A stretch of 64,000 nucleotides of DNA from Melieria omissa (lineage: Eukaryota > Arthropoda > Insecta > Diptera > Ulidiidae). Shown here in pieces: positions 22,677 to 35,699 of the stretch (position 1 is its first letter; every line of letters starts with the position of its first letter). The stretch is taken from positions 8,432,001 through 8,496,000 of the forward strand of contig OZ020269.1 in the NCBI GenBank assembly GCA_963971225.1, in the 5' to 3' direction. The position numbers and the translations under genes are program-made. The notes under the pieces were generated by a model, which ran no database searches, was not told the DNA's origin, and saw only the letters and a list, made by a program, of their open reading frames with translations.

Positions 22677-25600
22677 TAATTTTTAAGTTGTTGTTGTAAG
22701 TGGTTGTTTCAAAAAGTCATCAGTTGGATTGCATTAGGATTGGATGTAAGACGCTTCGATTCTTTTCAGAGCCAGTTTTCTTAATGCTGCCACAGTAATT
22801 TAATGGTCCACAAATTCCCATTTAGGGATTTTCAACAAGATTTTCTTATATATATTTCTTTTATATGGTCTTTTATCTTTCTCAATTTTCATAATTGCTG
22901 ATAACAGCAGCTGACTTCCAGGGGATACAAACAATCAAACGACAACACTGTCATTGATTGCCAGTAGCACAAAAGAAGAAATTCAACAAAATTTCTTATC
23001 TATTGAGCGTATTGACAGATAGGGGCGTCATTTATGGAGAAAGGAAATTTTTAATGATCAGCTACTTGGATGCACTGATAAGCGGACAGTTGAAACGTTC
23101 TTTATTTATGTTTTTGTGTTGATTTTTGTTTCAGCGATTCTTTTCTGACACGTTTTTATGTTCAAATTTACTTTTGATGGCGCAAACTGAGAGCTTGTCT
23201 GAACTTCTTTTCCTTTTCTTTGTGTGAAACTATGTGTTGAGTTTATCCTTCGATAGTGAGGGCGAGATTGAGTTGTGTGAACACTGGGTGTAATGAACTC
23301 GGATCGGCCAGAGCGGAAAATATTCAGATCACACTCAATGATGGGGTTATGCGGGAAGACGAAACAGAATCAATGTATTTTGGACCATAATCAAAGAGTT
23401 TTTGTTTCAAAATAAGGATCCTGTGATTTAACACCGGTTCTTTATTTCTTGTGGCGTCTATTTTAAGTCACTGGTGTATAGTTGAAAGCTTACAATCATT
23501 TTCCAAACTTCAAGGCAACATGGAGCAACTTATTGCAGAGATACAATCAGATATTTTGAAAAAAATAAGGTAGAAATGGGTTCTACAGCATAAGGCACGT
23601 TTTGATTGTTGTTTGTGTGCCACAATCAGAATGAACATATTGTGGGCGTACAAAAGCGGCCCAAACACAAAGGCACAACTTCTCACATCAAATTGGAAAC
23701 GTACCGGCAAAGCAACCTGAATACTGATGACGTTTTGTTGTAGGACAGCAGGCAACACTTTGTTGATTTGGCGCTGAGGTTGCGCAGCATTCTAAATGCA
23801 GTGCGTCGCCTGTTCTTTGTTCTATGGAAAAAGAGCAAAATTCACAACCAAATGTTACAACAAAAAGCGACAAAGCTAGCAACAACAAAAGCGCAGACAA
23901 ATTTGCAAAAAGAATAACAGCAGAGGAACAAAAAAAAGTTACGCAAAATGCAAACGCAACATTGCGCAGGCGCGCAGTTGCATTCGACGAAAATTGCTTG
24001 TAGCCGCTGTTGTTGACGATGAGCGTTGTAGTTTGTTGTTGTACTTGTCGCCGTATTGTTGCTTAACTTGCAGCAACAACAGCAACAAATAATGTCAGTG
24101 CGAATAAGAACAACAGCGGCAACGACAATCAGCCAACGCTCGAAACAACAACAACCATAACCCATAGTGAAAAATTTCTGCCATCAAGAGTGCAATTTTT
24201 GTTAGAAATTCTGCCAAGCAAGCAAACAACACACTGTGCGCACAGCAAATGCGGCACTCAGCCTGTTGGCGCATTGTTGCTGCTGGTTGTGATGTTGTTG
24301 CTGCTGTTGCTGTGGCTACGGCAGTTGCACTCCCGCTTTAACAATAACAACGCGCTGGTTCAGAGGCAGCAAACAAATGAAGCAGACGGAAATTTGCTCA
24401 TAAATTCTTTTTATGCGGCAAAAAGGAATTTATGCCCCTTTTTGTTGTACGTTGCTTGTAACGTTGGCAACGTGCAACATTCTTCGGCTGTTGTAGTTGA
24501 TGACGAACCGATTATGCGGCGCGGCGGCCGGTTCAGCATGCGTTGCGCTCGCTGCGAGTCGGCGCTGTCGCATTGTTTTCGGCAATTTACGTGGATTCCT
24601 TTATTGCTTTGCAACAACCAACAACAATAAAAACAACAACAACAATAGCAGCAGTAAGAGCACAACATGCACATTTTGTTGTCTCATCATTTAATCTGGC
24701 GTTAGCGATCTTTATTGTGCCGATCGCACACTGGTCGGCTGGTCGCGTGTAATGGACGACGAACGCGTCGCTCTATGGAAATTAACATCTACATTTGGTT
24801 GGTGTTGTTGTTTTTCTTGTTTGTGGTCTTGTGCACACATAATTTGCATAATTATTGACAGCGCTGCCGAAAATGTGGGAACTTTTGAAGTTTGCTGCCA
24901 ACAGAGAGCGAGTGCCGAGGAAATTTCGGGAATGGAGAGATGAGTTGGATTCAGAGGAATAAAAGTAGGGACAGACGGAGGTTTATCCGATTGCTCGAGA
25001 GTTTGAACAATAAGCTTTTATAAAGGCTTTGACTTTGTGTTTTAAGTCTTATGAGACTGAACTGAAAATCTGTACAAATTTTGATTCATGCTTCAAGGAA
25101 ACCCACAACTCGGGAATTTCCATATTAATCGAAATTAACTTCAAAAAATTACAGATGTTGGAGTATTTTCTGTTGTATGATCCTTTTATAAATAAATAAA
25201 GTATAAAAAATAATAGTAATATAAAAAATAAATAAAAAAATTACAATATACAATAAATTAATAATAAAAATAATATATAAATCAATAAATCAAGATTTAA
25301 AATAAAAATTTCAGCCAAATTTTGGTCTTTGTTTTTGAAGACTGAAATTGCGTGGATTGTCCTCTCTTTGAAATAATTTCTATATTCCTTTAAAAAGTCT
25401 TGGTCAAATCAAGTAAAAACCCACTTATACTATACTTCCTACTTTCTATAACCATGTATTAGTTTTAAGTTAAATAATTATATTTAAATATATTGTTGTT
25501 ACCAAAATTAAATGTAATCTTTTGATGTACTTATAAAAGATCTTTGATCTTAAATATATTTATAAATAAATATCACAGACACAAAACATAGTTTGATGCT

Positions 25601-28600
25601 ATTTATAGTTTTTCTGTGTTAAAAAGTTTCCTCTATATTTTATTTTTGCAATTAATTTATATTAATCTGTCTCGGTTCTGGTTGTTTTCGTCCAAATTGA
25701 TTGTGTTAAAGTACTGTTATTTGCATATGGCTGATTAAAATTATTTTCTAGAAAAAAATTACTTCCTGACTGCGTTAGAAAGTTTTCAGCACTTGGATTG
25801 TGTTAGTGTTTGCTTTTCAAGATCAAAGTATGAGTTTTAGGCCCAAAATAAAGCGAACTAACTGAGTTTTAAGTTTTATCAAAATTATTGATTTCAGATT
25901 TTTTATAATCCCAAAGATCACTGTATAAGATCTTCCGCTTTTCTAACAGTGCTGTATAGTCTATAAGAAAAGTTGTTTCTAGATTGAATTGAAATATTCA
26001 ACATTGCAAAAGTTCTGAATGTTTTTGAAAGGATTTCAGAGAGAACGAAAATCTTTTAAGAATAGAGTAATAACTTCCTTGGTGAGTTATGGTGGCAATA
26101 GAAACCAATAACATCGATACAATGGTTCCTAAAACTACTGCGCCTGAAGTTATTTTGAAGGCCTATCTTTCTATCAACAACGATTCAAAAGGGACCTACA
26201 GTTTGTGTTGATTAAGAACGGCGGGTTGGGAGATTTTCAAAGGCAATTTATTTTTCCTAGGGATGTGCAATTTTCTGTCAAGGGCACAGCTGCCGTATGA
26301 AAATTGTTTTAATCTCTATATGTGATATTGGATAAGTTGGCGATTCAGATTCGCAATCCAATGCGCTAATCACTCCACTAGAGGCAACAAAACGTCTTCT
26401 AAGGTCATCGCTTTAAAAACGTTTGTGGAGTTTTCAAGAGTTCAAGTGAGTGACAGTCTCTAGTTTGTACTTTTTATGGCCAGATAGCGTCAGAATAGGT
26501 AATGTCGCGATATTCTCAGAAACTGCAAATAACAAACTTTTGCTGGAACCGAATCCTTCATGGACACCTAAACAGATGGGAGTGTTTGCTTTGATAGGGT
26601 CTACTCGAATTTATCATTCTTTCGGATATCACAATCAGCGTGATGCGTCTTGAAAACATCGCCATATATAGTTTGAGAATCAAATCTAATTTTTTAGTAG
26701 GTAATTAGAATATTTAATCATCTGGCGGTGGCTTTCGATGAGAAAAACCAGCTGGTCCTGTTACACAAAACTAATTTAAAAAAAACCTTTTTTATCATTG
26801 CATTTTTTGAAATACATTTCAATAATATTTTTTTTAATCGTACTTCATTTTAAGTTTTACTCACCTTTTCCTGTCTTTTCTTAAGTTGACAATCAGCAGA
26901 CACAAAGTTTCAAAATTTCGCTCTTTTCAAACAAAATATTTATTTATACAACAAGTATTTTAACACTAAATTGTTTTTGTTATCGAAAAAATATTTTCAA
27001 TTAATATTTTCTTCACTTTTTCACACACCAACAATGAATTTGTTAGGGCAATTTTCCCTAAGCCGCACCGACGGCTTTTCACAGATTTTACTCAGTCAGC
27101 CGCTACACACAACACGCGCTCGCACAGATCTCGAATGGTAAAGTGCGGCTTCAGAATTCAAGACGCGCGCTCGCCGAACAACAGTCTTCCACGTAACGAA
27201 GCGCTCAGTTGCAATTACAGAACCGGACTGAATTTGAGTGGCGGCGCGCACGACTTTGCCGCGAGCAGCGACTTCACGTTGGCTGTTGGCGCTGCGATTG
27301 CGTTTGCGTTCGAGTCGCCACCGAAAGCCAATTCAAATTCGGATCTAAATTGGAGATGAGCGCGCGGCAGCGCTGGATACGTGTGTGCAACGGCAGCGGT
27401 CGCATTGAGCCAAAATTGAGACGATTGTGCGAGGCACATAGTCGGACATAGACAGACAGGCAGCCGGATAGACAGACAGAGACGTGGCTGGTGCTGGCAA
27501 ACGAGCCAAGGATTTGAGCGAACGCAACGATTAACAGACAACAAAACTAACAACCGAACACACACGGTGGGTGGGGGTGGAAGGAAGGAATGACTGACCG
27601 GAGCGGCACAAGTGGCTTGGCTGGATGGACAGCGGCGAGCGACCGGTAAGGCACCGTCGAGTGTGGCGCTGTGGCGGCCGAGCGAAAGGGTGCGCGCATA
27701 GAGCGCGACTCCAGGCCCAGACTGGGTGTTGGCCAGTGGGCGCGCAAGTGAGATGGCTGCAGCAGCAACATGTGGTCTTATCAGTTGAGTGGCATTTCCT
27801 GAGTGAGCCGAAGGGAGCGAGTGAGTGAGTGAGTGAGCGAGTGAGTGGAGTTCGAAGCGCTGATAGTGAAATCAAATGGTTTTAAGCAGTTTTGTTAGTT
27901 TCGTCACGCCATTGTTGGCGGAGGGGATGCCCAGCCATGACTGACTGACTGACCAGAACTACCAGCAGCAACAACAACAATTAAAACAGCAGGGTTAGAG
28001 CGCAGTTGAGGGTGATTGTCGGTACACTGATAGCGAGCGAGGCTCGCCAATTGGTCAGTTGGCGGTTGAGCTCAAACTTGGCTATGCGGACAGTTGAATG
28101 GCTAACAATGAATTCGGGCACAACTTCAAAGCCTTGTCGTTGTTGCTGTCGCTTATTTTTGGTAACTTGTGGTAGTTTCAGATTGTCGGTTTGCAGAATG
28201 AATTTACGTGCAAAGAGTAATGGTTTTGTTGTCTCCATGTGTGGTCTACCGTCAGATCACACTGGCGCTTGGCGCGAGTCGCCTGAAAGCGCGCCACATT
28301 TAATCAAAACACTTAATTGTGTCGATAATTGCCACGTTAAGTGTGGTTAAATGCTTTTGTAATAAAATTCGCCAATGGCGGATTTATGGTTGTCCCATAG
28401 AAACCAAGAAAACTCAAATAAATGCAACCGCAACACGAAGATACAGTGGGCAGTTTGTAAAAAATATATGAAATCAATTAAATGGAGAGTTAATAAAATT
28501 TTAAAACTAAAAATATAAGCTGAGCGTTTTTAATCAATGAACCAAACGAAAGTGGCGAGCAAAGAACAAACATTTGAATTGGAAAACACGAAGCAAGTTA

Positions 28601-28960
28601 GCTTTTAAGAGTATTTTAAGTCAATTGATAGCCACTGTGCGAGCGGCAAAGCGGCTTAACGACTTTGGAGTTTGCAAATAAATGTAGCCCATTTGGCTGA
28701 AAGCCTTTAACGTGCAAAGTGCGGCCTGGGCGCACATCTTAAAGGAAAATAAACACAACCAGAGGAGCGCTTAAAGAAGATCGTAAAGTTTGCCGAAGCG
28801 ATAAAACTTTCTGCTTTCGAGGTGCTAGCCAAGGTGGGCAATGACAGTGGGCTGAAGCATAGTAAAACTGTGTTAAGACTAACTTAACCTCACATATTTA
28901 GTTGAAGAAGACTGTCGGTGAAATGTAAAGTTCAAGTAAATATTTAACTTTTAAGTGCTT
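22677..28960. other. Non-coding region, no gene recognised
   Basis: Opa-like CAA/CAG and TTG runs are concentrated at 23860-24850, and a very AT-rich stretch lies at 25150-25640. From 27050 to 28350 the composition is clearly GC-richer, starting at an initiator-like ACTCAGTCAG near 27090. This could mark a promoter and 5' exon of an unseen transcript, but no coding frame supports a gene. Confidence 0.45.
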
Positions 28961-28963
28961 AAT

Positions 28964-29189
28964 TATTTCGAATATTGATTTCGAAATTGGATAATAGAAG
29001 TTTTCAGAATTTTCTCGGCAAGTTTATTCCGACCCATTTGTTGCTGTTTTGGATTAATGCTGCCGCACCACTGTGTTTAACTATTTCGAATATTGATTTC
29101 GAAATTGGATAATAAAAATTTCCAGAATTTTCTCAGCAAGTTTATTCCGACCCATTTGTTACTCTTTTGGATTAATGCTGCCGCACCAC
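28964..29189. repeat. Tandem duplication, 118-bp unit, two copies
   Basis: TATTTCGAATATTGATTTCG and the following 90 or so bases, down to GCTGCCGCACCAC, are repeated at a constant 118-bp offset with a few substitutions. It is a simple local duplication without coding potential. Confidence 0.9.
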
Positions 29190-30524
29190 AGTGCGTTGTG
29201 TGTCCTACACTTTTCAGTTGATGGCAAAAATGTGAAAACTTGCCACAGTTTTCCATTTCCATTTGAGGCGTTAGGCACAGCTACGACGACACGGAGCTTG
29301 CAATGCCAAATGGCAGAATTTCGAGTGCCATAAGGTGCCGTAATTGATTTTAATGCTTGGTTGAAAAAAACAACAAAAAAATGGCTGCCAGCAGATTTGT
29401 GCAAAATTCAAAAATTTATGACAGGAAAACGTTGCAGAATTGCGAAAAGACAAAACCGCATTAGCTGCACTCCGGCTGGTGCCATTTTAATGAACCGCTG
29501 ACACTACGCTCCACGAACTGACCGCAAACGATTGTCAGCGCATTCAGTTAGTCAAACCAAACCAAACCAAACAAAGAACAAGCAGCAGCCAAGCAAACGA
29601 TGCGCATGTCAAATTGTCAGTGCGTCATTGAGGTGACAGCAGCAACACCAACAACAACTGCAGCCACAACTACGATCAATTGTCAGCTGCCAACAGCAAC
29701 GAGTGGTGAGTGTTTGAGTGACAAGCCAGCTGACAGTGAAGTGCGCGAGATCTTTGCAAAACTTATCTGCCGAAAAAGTGAGTTTTTTTTTGTAAGAAAA
29801 AAATGTAAAATAAAATAAAATTATACACAAAATTCAAATGCAAATGACGTTGACGTTGTGTGCTTTGCGGGTGCAATCTTGCAGTTGTTAAGCTGAAAAT
29901 GTTGCTGATTGTACGTTTTGATGTTGCTGCCGTTGCGCTTTGGCTCATTTGCAATTATTTACTTATTTGCTTTGTTGTGCACTGCACATGGCAAACAATT
30001 TAAATAAGTATGCGTTTTGTTTGATTTATGGCTAATGTCGCTTAAATTTGACAGACCAACGGTTGGTGTACTCCAAAGAGCAGCGCCAAGGACACAACAG
30101 AGGAGTATACAAAGTTGCTAGTGCAAGACTTTTCGATTTCGATGGTCCGCTACCTCCCATTTTATGCGGTTGGGTGAAAAAGTGCAGGAGCCAAAAAATG
30201 TTGGGGCTACAGTGGGGCTAAATGGCGTCGCATCGAGGTCAAAGTTCACAAAAAAGCTGGGAAATTCGACAAATTGCTTCACAGCTGGTCAGAAGTTGAT
30301 ATTTCTTTGTTCCTTGTTCACTCCTCTCGGGAGCATAGGGCCTCCATAAAACAGCCTTGTGTTGGTTACATTAATCAGTTGTGTTGGTCTGCCAGGGTAG
30401 GTGATTGGCCTGCCGCAGGTAGTCCTAAGTGATGGAATCATCTAACGCCTCTCAGGAACGTCGCCTCCGCTTGTAGCGCCATCTGTTGTGAGGAGGTTAC
30501 AGCAGAATGGTTGGGGACCTTGCT

Positions 30525-30853
30525 AGATCAGGTGGTGCGCGCAGTTTTCGCAGTTGTCTGCTTCCCCTTGCAGATGTCGCTCGTGCGCCTGTTTTGCGTA
30601 ACTGTTTATTTGTTTGCTTTTATCAGCCGCACAGCGAATAATTGCGCGTTCTATTGCGCGGAAGTAAGTGGAATAGGAATAATTAGGTTGGGAATCCATG
30701 AACTTGAATATGTTGAGGGTTTTAGGAAAATTTAGAGAACTGGAAAAATCGGAAAAATTGGGTGGAAAAGTGCGGGGACCGTGCACACAGCGGGAGTTGA
30801 ACCCACGACCTTTGGGATGACAGTCTAGTGCACTCACGCTAGGCTATCGAGGC
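30525..30853 (-). mobile_element. tRNA-derived SINE, head region
   Basis: Read on the minus strand, the sequence from about 30853 looks like a degenerate tRNA. It has an A-box-like TAGCCTAGCGTGAGTG (30846-30831) and a B-box-like GGTTCAACTCC (30803-30793). A T-arm forms from GTGGG and CCCGC. The acceptor stem does not pair, so it is not a functional tRNA. The sequence downstream (minus strand) is unrelated to tRNA, as expected for a SINE body. The 3' limit is uncertain; about 30525 is a guess. Confidence 0.55.
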
Positions 30854-30875
30854 TGCGAGAAGTTGCTCTTAGAGG

Positions 30876-31180
30876 GTTAAAATCTATGACCGACCCCCAC
30901 TAGTTTTCTCTACTGAACAGTTCTTTCAAACATATTTATACCCCATCTGCAACCCTTAATGGGGCTCCCATACAAAATGGTCGTTTTTATACAATAGGCT
31001 CCCACTGCTCCCAAGTTGCCCCCAGACGTGTAAAATGTATGCCCGACACCGATTTATTTTGCGTTCCGAATGTTTCTTCCAAACATACCTACCCGCTATC
31101 TCCAAGTCTTAAGGGGACTGCCATACGAAATTGGCCATTTTCTACGCCATTGGCTCCTCACTTGTAAATGTAGTAGTTAA
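30876..31180. repeat. Diverged tandem duplication, about 152-bp unit
   Basis: Two degenerate copies follow each other, each with TAAAATNTATG, CGAC, TTCTTNCAAACATA, then CTTAANGGG and CCATACNAAATTGG-like blocks, ending in TTGGCTCC or AGGCTCCC. The copies start near 30879 and 31032. No gene is evident. Confidence 0.65.
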
Positions 31181-31189
31181 GTGAGCGAA

Positions 31190-34100
31190 AAAACATCGTA
31201 TCTCGGAAACTACTGAACCAATTTCAATAATTTATTCAGCGATCGCCATCATTTTTGAGTACAGAAAATACAAAATTAATGATGGTTCAGAAATTCACCA
31301 CCGGAGGGTGTCTACCATACGATCGGCGTTGTGGGGTTGTCAACTTTTGGGATTTTACAAAGCATTAATCAAAATGTACTGTCGGAACCCCATTTACCTC
31401 CCCATTTCGGATATAATTGCAATTGTAATTGAGTGTTAAAAAGAAATTGTTTGATTTTTGTGTGAAAACAGGTTGGGGAGCATCGAGAACCTATTATTAA
31501 GAATACGTAGATATGTACGTAAATAAAAAGGTAATTTATTATTTTTACAATTTAACGATTTATAAAAATTATTGAAGAGATGAATTTTTACTTATATTAA
31601 TTTAAATTAAAAAAAGGGAAATTTTTAGGAAGAAAAAAAAAAATAAAAAGGTAATCAAATTTTGACATAATTCATTGGCTGCAGAATGCGCAGCTGGCAA
31701 ACGTGAAGCTGTGATGTCGATTTGAACCCATGAAACGCTTACTTGTGTCTCGGCGCATCAGCGCTTCAACTGCAACGGCCGCCGTTTTTATTGCATTAAA
31801 TTACTGATCACAAACATTTGAGTGCCTTTTAAATTACGCAGCGCGTATTTTAGTCTTACGAGAACTGCTTGTGATTGCTTCAATTTCCGCTGTCGCTCGC
31901 AAATATGATTTCCAAGAAAATCACAAGTGATGAGCTCCACAAATATCCTAAAGAAGCGTCAGCGCAATTGCGCATAGATCACAGCAGTCGTCAGCGGCGG
32001 CAGCGCAGATTAAAGCAACAATTAATCGACCGCGTTGATCATTTGCCGCAATTAACACATTTGAACTGTGCAACTATGAATGGACATTTGGGCAGACACG
32101 CATACGTACAGACTAACTGACAGACAGCGGCGGGAATGGGTGAAGCAACGCGCTGCGGCAATTAGTTGCTCGCTGCAATGAAATGGCAACTTCCGGCCTG
32201 AGCGCGATTGCGATTGTCGCAACGATGCTGCGCATCAATTACAAACAAAAACTGCTCCGCAAGTGGCGAAACAAGTGGACCGAAGCGTGCAGAGTGTTTT
32301 AGTTTCTTTTATCATTCGCTTTTCACTTGATTCTTGAGTTTGCTGCTTTTGTCTTTGCTTTGCAAATTAATGAATGAAATCTTGCGCCTCTTTGCAAATG
32401 AATGACAGGGGCAGCTGATATTCTGCGCTGCGTAGGCAGTGGTCAACTAGTCCAGTTGTCGGCGTTTTGCTGCTGACATTTGGCATTGTGTTGCCGCATC
32501 GGAAGTGTGGCAGTCTGTGGCTGTGGTCGTCTAAATGTTGCCTGCCCTCTGGCAATTGACTTCATTTAAGACAAATCACTTGTCGGCTACTGCGGCAGCT
32601 ACAAGTGTTGCTTCGAATGTTGCACCTACCAGGGCGCAGCCGCAAGTGCAAATTACTCATGGGGACATCTGCTGCTGCGGCCGGTTTAATTGCTCATTGT
32701 GCCACAACCGGAAATTGAGAATGACAGAAATTTCCGCAGCTACAAACAAGTTTGCAAAACTTCGGCGGCACGGCGCGGCAAGTGCCGCTTGCCTCATGAC
32801 TCTGCATGCGGCATGTGCTGCTTATTTATAAATGACCCATCATTTTGCATGTGCAGTTAAATTTATATTTACCTCTCTTCATTCCCCCAAGAACAAAAAA
32901 TCTCTGCGTTCGGTTGCTGTGACGTTGGTTGTGGTCGGTCGCAGACGCAGTCGGCAGTGCTGCACACAGATTTCGCAATCATTTGTCTATGTTTTGCACT
33001 AAGACGCCAAGATAAATTCATTTAGCAATCGATGCGATCAATTTGCAATCAATATAAATTTTAGGTGCTGTTTCAGTGTCGCTCAATCGTTGTGCGGCTC
33101 AGGCTGCATTTGCGACCATAGGAAATGTCAGTGTGCGAGGCAACACTGACAGAAAAAAATTGCTGAAAAGTAGGAACACTTTTTTTTAGTTGATACTGCA
33201 TTATAGACAGCTATGACGAGAGGAAGAAGAGGTCAGGGGGGTTCTTTTCCGGCCCTGGATTTTCTAGTTTAATGTATTTTTGTAACCTCTATGAAGGGTT
33301 GAACTTAGGAGGAGTTGTGACTCGGGCAATCTTTCAACCTGACTATAGTGAACACTTCTTTCAATCTTCATCTTTCTATTGCAAAAATCTGCAAAGATAA
33401 TTAACGAAATACTGGTTAATTGGATCACCTAAAGCATCCACTCGGTGAGATAAAATTGTTTTAAATATTTTGCGTTGTGTAGTTTCAGCTCGCCGATGTG
33501 TTTGAATGTAGTGGTAAATGCGCTTTAATGACCACTGGTCACCGTATGCCATTTTTTGTCGTTAGCACTCAAAGCAACTGCGGGACGCGTTGAGCATTGG
33601 GCAAACTTTTGCGTGCGGCAAGGAGAGGCGCAGAATTATGCGAAGACCTTGGCTATTTGGGCATAGAACAAGGAATGTGCTGGCGGTGGAGAAATGCCAG
33701 CTGCTCAGCTCATGTTGTAAGCAAGCAGTTTAACATTGCCGCCTGCTACGTTCACGCCGGTGGATACGTGAAAAATGATATTACAAATTGTGGACATTTA
33801 TCAAATTATATACCATGGTTGCATAGGAAGAACAGACGGCCGTGTGGAGGATTTCGTGTGACAGGAATTGCCGCATGCATCGAAAGGATTGTAATTAAAA
33901 TGTGAATACAAAAAAACATGTAAAACAAGTTAAAATCGAAGGTAATTGAAAATAAAATTTTATAATTTCTCTATTCAGCAAGACAGAGCATTAATCAACT
34001 GCTTCGCTGGTAATTGGGCTAACAAGCTTCATTATAAATGTGCATATTTACACTAAAAAAAAATATGTACATTCTATATTTTATTCTATAGTTATTGACA

Positions 34101-35285
34101 ATATTTTTTGTATTATATTCCAACTTCAGGCAACATTTGGCTTTTTGCTTTAAAATGTCATTAATGATAATTAATTAATTAATAATTAATTTGTAGTAAA
34201 ACTAAAACTTTGCTTTCTTGGCAAAGCACTTTCTGGTAATTTTTTAGCGTGTACTCACACTGACATGTGTACAAATCGATAAAAAGATATTGGCATAAAG
34301 TATTAAGCTATTAATCAGCAACGCCCATTTCATGCTATAATTTTTCCATCAACTCCTGCCAGCAGCACTCAATGCAGCCATCAAACGCGAAGCAGCACAG
34401 AAGCAGCCGGACCAGTTCGGTGGGCAGCACATTCAGACCCACTAACAGTGCCAGGTAAGTGGCAGCATTGTAGTGTCCAATGCACTGTCGTTGCCGTCGC
34501 TGCTGCTTATCAATTAGTTGCGATTTCGTTGCGCGACTTTGTCAACAACAATCATGTCAGCGACGTTCATTGGATCAAAACATTCAATTAGTGCGACAAA
34601 CATGGCCGTTTGCACAGCGGACCAATCCGCAAGGCGCCAGCAGCGCGCTGCGAGCGGCTTTTGCGACCGTTGGCAGTTGCCGCCCGCAGGGCCGTGTTCG
34701 ACTGACACTGCAATTAGCGACGCCAACAAATTATTTCTCGCACATTAACACAACCGAAGCTGAAGTTGAAGCAACCACAACGCCAGCGGTGCGTTGTAAT
34801 GTTTGGCAAACATGCGACGGTGCGCCGCGTGCGCACTGCGACAAACCTGGTCGAAGTGTGGCTGTGATCTGAGCCTAAAAACCGTGTCAAAACGAGAATG
34901 CAATGATTTCGGCAATTTGTCAATTTTGTATGTCGATGAGTATTTTTGAATTGCTTAGCTCTTGAATACATTCGGTATTGTTTTCGATGCGCACTGTTTC
35001 AATGTGATTTGTTTAATGGAGATTTATAAAATGTTCGATCAAGTAAAAGTTGATTTACATTCACTATAAACAATGCTATTGGATCGATTAAAAATGTACA
35101 AAGCAATGGGCTGTGTAGCGCAGTTTTGGTTAGTTAGTGGTTAGTTTCGTATTTTGTAAAAAAGAGGACCTTCGAGTAGGCATTGGGCTCAGTCCTCAGT
35201 CACGCGCTATAAAAGTCAGAAAAACTTAGCAGACAAATATTTCTCTACCTAAGTTCTCTTTCTAACTAATGTAGAACCTCGGAAG
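31190..35285. other. Non-coding region, one possible exon
   Basis: The region contains AT-rich sequence, triplet repeats and short unrelated ORFs. A strong splice donor (CCAGGTAAGT at 34451-34460) ends an open frame that begins at an ATG at 34372. It would be a first or internal exon on + and is discussed as a finding. Otherwise I see nothing gene-like. Confidence 0.45.
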
Positions 35286-35287
35286 TT

Positions 35288-35657
<370 letters not shown>

Positions 35658-35699
35658 CAATTTTTTGTCGAAATTTTTTGGCAACAAATTCTCAAACTA

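Noticed and set aside
24190..24630. 146-codon ORF with Leu runs that looks like a signal or membrane segment
   Set aside because: The Leu run comes from a TTG/CTG repeat tract; no conserved features follow.
26330..26395. tRNA-like sequence on the minus strand (TAGTGGAGTGATTAGCGCATT)
   Set aside because: It has an A-box-like segment, but there is no B box and the acceptor and T arms do not form.
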